Below are positions 61,598 through 64,000 of a stretch of DNA of 64,000 nucleotides, in pieces; the first letter of the stretch is position 1, and each line of letters starts with the position of its first letter. Under the pieces are notes generated by a model, which was not told the DNA's origin, ran no database searches, and saw only the letters and a program-made list of their open reading frames with translations. The stretch is from Neelides folsomi (taxonomy: Eukaryota > Arthropoda > Collembola > Neelipleona > Neelidae): the NCBI GenBank assembly GCA_034687125.1, contig JAQGBZ010000172.1, forward strand, positions 62,001-126,000, read 5' to 3'. Both the position numbers and the translations under genes were made by a program.

Positions 61598-61946
61598 ATG
61601 GGGAATAAATGTTTATTTTGTAATAAGAGCTTTAAATCAACCTATAGTTTTGAAACCCATATAATTGCTCACATAGGAGAAAAAATATATTATAAATGAA
61701 AAATATGTAAATTTCATTCGGAAAGAAAGATCAATAATTTAACAATCACATTAGAACTCACACAGCGGAAAAACTGATATATTGTGTAAAATCTGTAAAT
61801 ATTCATGCGGACATAAGGGAAATTTATACCATCAAATGAGAATTCACACAGGAGAAAAACCTTATAAGTGCAAAATTTGTAATTGTTCATTTGGACGGAA
61901 TGCGCATCTAGACCAACACATTAGAACTCACACCCGAGAAAAATAA
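61598..61946 (+). pseudogene. C2H2 zinc-finger pseudogene
   Basis: The relic begins with an ATG followed by one intact finger (CLFCNKSFKSTYSFETHIIA with H). A stop codon then falls in finger 2 just after YYK, followed by frameshifts through the third linker. Two fingers resume in another frame: CKICKYSCGHKGNLYHQMRI with H, then CKICNCSFGRNAHLDQHIRT with HTREK and a stop at 61944-61946. It shares the opening CLFC finger, the AHI.EK linker and the CKYSC pattern with the relic at 38220-39351, so both probably come from one expanded zinc-finger family. No intact parent copy lies in this window. Confidence 0.8.
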
Positions 61947-62733
61947 TATTTTCAAATGTGATTCATTTAAGATGAAGTTTATAGCCTTAAAATTATAATT
62001 ACAGATACCTATGTTAACCGAAAATGTGTTGAATAGCATTAATCCTTAATATACCGATATATTACCTTTCATATTAATACATACAGACCTAATAGTTCCA
62101 AAAGCAGAAAATTAAACTTTAATATGTAGTCTGATAGTCTGTTTACACACCAGATTGTTTTAAGTTTTATACATATAAAATTTTGTTTTTGGTTAATGTT
62201 GGTTTTGCTCAAAGATTTGAACGAAATAAAGAAATTCTATTTAATATCAATAATATATGTTCTTATTTTTTCTTATCAGCAATTTGGTTATTTGGGGTTA
62301 ATTAATTAACGAAACATTTTTATTAAAAACGGCTATCATTTTGTTCTTTTGGTTGGCCCAGATTTTAAGTCAAGGTTTCATGTGGGTAAATTGTATTTTT
62401 GAACCCTCCCGATGACAAAGGTTTGAATTTTATGAATATAGATTTTATTATTATTTTATGTGATGTTTAAATATAAAGGCCGTGTTACATTGCATTCTTT
62501 ACATGTTGTAAAGTAAGCAAAAGATTTTTCCTAATTTATAAAATTAATATCCTATTTATTTAATTGCAATAATGAAAAGATTTTTTGGATTTTTTAACCA
62601 AAAATATTTATTTTTGGATTTAACCATTTTTAAATCTACCAATTTATCTTTCGAATCTCAATTAAATGAATTAAATAAGATAAAGCTTTCACGGTTAAAA
62701 CTCAATTAATTGCATCCCATTGTTTACATTTGC
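61947..62733. other. Spacer, no gene seen
   Basis: About 790 bp of AT-rich DNA between the zinc-finger relic and the stop codon of the minus-strand gene. It presumably carries that gene's 3' UTR. No repeat, RNA gene or open frame of note was seen. Confidence 0.45.
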
Positions 62734-63722
62734 TCAGAAAATAAAACCAAGTGCTGTCTTTGTAATTGATAGCAAATCTTTTGTTGAGAGGTTCGAAAGG
62801 TTGAGATCGATTTGATGAACTTCCTCATCCTCCATAAGCTCATTGTCCAGGTCGAAGGAGGCGATTGAGGACGCCGAGCTCCCACTCGTTGAATTACCTT
62901 CCTCTGTGTACATTTCACTCACGGTTTCAATTAATTCCCCATATTCATGCCCAAATTCTCCCCTCCTCTCCCATGTATCAATCCCATCCTTGTCTTTTTT
63001 CCTCTTCGATGCCAAAAAACCTGAAGATCCGGAAGATGTACTGAAAGTAATCTCTGTCCAATTCTCTTCATTCACATTATCGCATTTGTAAAATTCATCA
63101 CTGGGGGAATGAATGGGACAAGTTTCTTTTTCGCTTTCTTCTTCGCTTCGGTTAAACCCTTCACGTCCACGATCTTCATTATTGAATCCCATTGGGGCAT
63201 TGTACAAACGGTCTGAGAATCTTCTGGTGAAGCTTCCCGGGTTGTGAAAAGAAGAAGAGGAATCTTCGATTTTCTCTCTCTCGTTACATCGCAGAAACTC
63301 ATTTTCACAATTTAAGTTCTCATCAAAAAGCATTTCAGGAATTCCTTGTTCCATCGTGTTATTTTCTCGAGAAGTTCCAGAAAAGTTGTTGAAAGAATTC
63401 CCATTCTTCTCTGCTTGGGACATATTTTCATTGTCACTTGAAGTCCAATGAGTTTCGAATCCTTCGCCTAATGAATCTGAAGATGAACCTTTATTCATAT
63501 TCAGGATGTTCACAATGAAAATAAAACTTTTCGTTTGTTGGATTTATCCATTTGAATAAATATTCTCATTTCGTTTTTGTTATATGTTTTGGTTCATATT
63601 ACAAACTTACTCGTTTCATTTTCATCTTCATCCAAATCAGTTTCCTCGCTTATATTTGCAAAATCTTCCCATAAAGTAGAATTTATTTGCATTGGAATTA
63701 AAGTTTTTCGTGAAACTTGTCC
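62734..63722 (-). CDS. Unrecognised acidic Ser/Glu/Asn-rich protein, 3' part of gene
   Basis: Two exons on the minus strand, 63722-63611 and 63488-62734, join in frame. The donor is GTAAGT at 63610 and the acceptor aataaag at 63489. The first visible exon (GQVSRKTLIPMQINSTLWED.. DLDEDENET) opens after an acceptor at 63723, so the gene continues upstream, probably beyond 64000. The combined 288 residues are hydrophilic, rich in Ser, Glu, Asp and Asn. They hold one basic patch (ASKRKKDKDG) that could be a nuclear localisation signal, and a C-terminal segment with possible helices (QIDLNLSNLSTKDLLSITKT). No domain, signal peptide or membrane helix is seen. I do not recognise the family. A disordered regulatory or nuclear protein is the plainest reading. 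Confidence 0.6.
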
Positions 63723-64000
63723 CTTAAAATCAAAGAAATTTGTCAACTTTTTTAATATTTTAAACCTTAGTTTCAATCAGAGACTAACAAGTACAATACA
63801 CGTATAGGTATTTATAATAATACACTACCATATATCATTGGTTGTATCGTAACAAAAGGGACTTGGCATATTCATCGGGGTTTTAAATGGTAATAAAATA
63901 TTCAAAGAATTCTTGATGAGGATGGGATATGTTTTTGAAACGGAAGAACGCTGTCTGACAACGTGACGACTGAGAATCACTTTGAATTCGGTCTTCCATG

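Noticed and set aside
63883-63999. A 38-codon minus-strand frame beginning MEDRIQSD at the window edge
   Set aside because: It could be an upstream exon of the acidic protein gene, but no convincing donor joins it in phase to the exon ending at 63722.
1-64000. CRISPR arrays, prokaryotic operons, viral insertions or toxin systems
   Set aside because: The intron-rich eukaryotic gene structure excludes prokaryotic systems, no regularly spaced repeats were seen, and no viral-type protein was recognised in any long open frame.

Overview
This is a eukaryotic, AT-rich window from an animal nuclear genome. Genes are split by short GT-AG introns (mostly 60-300 bp), there are no operons, and the genes lie on both strands. 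An adipokinetic-hormone-type (AKH/GnRH superfamily) receptor, a family-18 chitinase and a core-1-type galactosyltransferase point to an arthropod. The order is not shown by the sequence.

Layout. 1-11850 has no gene I can support, only one hAT-like MITE. 11851-26004 is gene-dense housekeeping sequence: an FKBP8 orthologue (+), PRCC (-), mitochondrial ribosomal protein bL34m (+, sharing a 335-bp head-to-head promoter with PRCC), the ribosome-biogenesis factor RRP1/Nop52 (+), a C1GALT1-like galactosyltransferase (+), and the complex I subunit NDUFS4 (-, convergent with the former, 153 bp between coding ends). 26005-31100 is empty. 31633-36360 is a nine-exon SLC46-family transporter. 38220-39351 is a broken C2H2 zinc-finger gene on the minus strand. 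It is split by a nearly perfect copy of the SLC46 promoter and first exon. 42714-46311 is a 14-exon chitinase with a DNA transposon in intron 4. 51930-59627 is the AKH-type receptor, with large introns, one of which holds a 0.7-kb inverted-repeat element, and with a possible alternative last exon. 61598-61946 is a second, related zinc-finger pseudogene (+). 62734-63722 is the 3' part of an unrecognised acidic, Ser-rich protein (-) that continues past the right edge.

The coding genes do not form a pathway. Three are mitochondrial (FKBP8, bL34m, NDUFS4) and two act in nuclear RNA work (PRCC, RRP1). The most unusual signal is structural. A 654-bp block holding the SLC46 upstream region plus exon 1 (31104-31757) is repeated at 38408-39065, identical by eye except for 4 inserted bases. 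It is embedded in the zinc-finger relic with a short shared motif at one junction, as in a very recent template-switch duplication. Six candidate non-autonomous DNA transposons or inverted-repeat elements were found by matching terminal repeats and target-site duplications. All exon boundaries were placed by eye from reading frame, family similarity and splice signals; every multi-exon model below sums to a whole number of codons. No new molecular system could be demonstrated.
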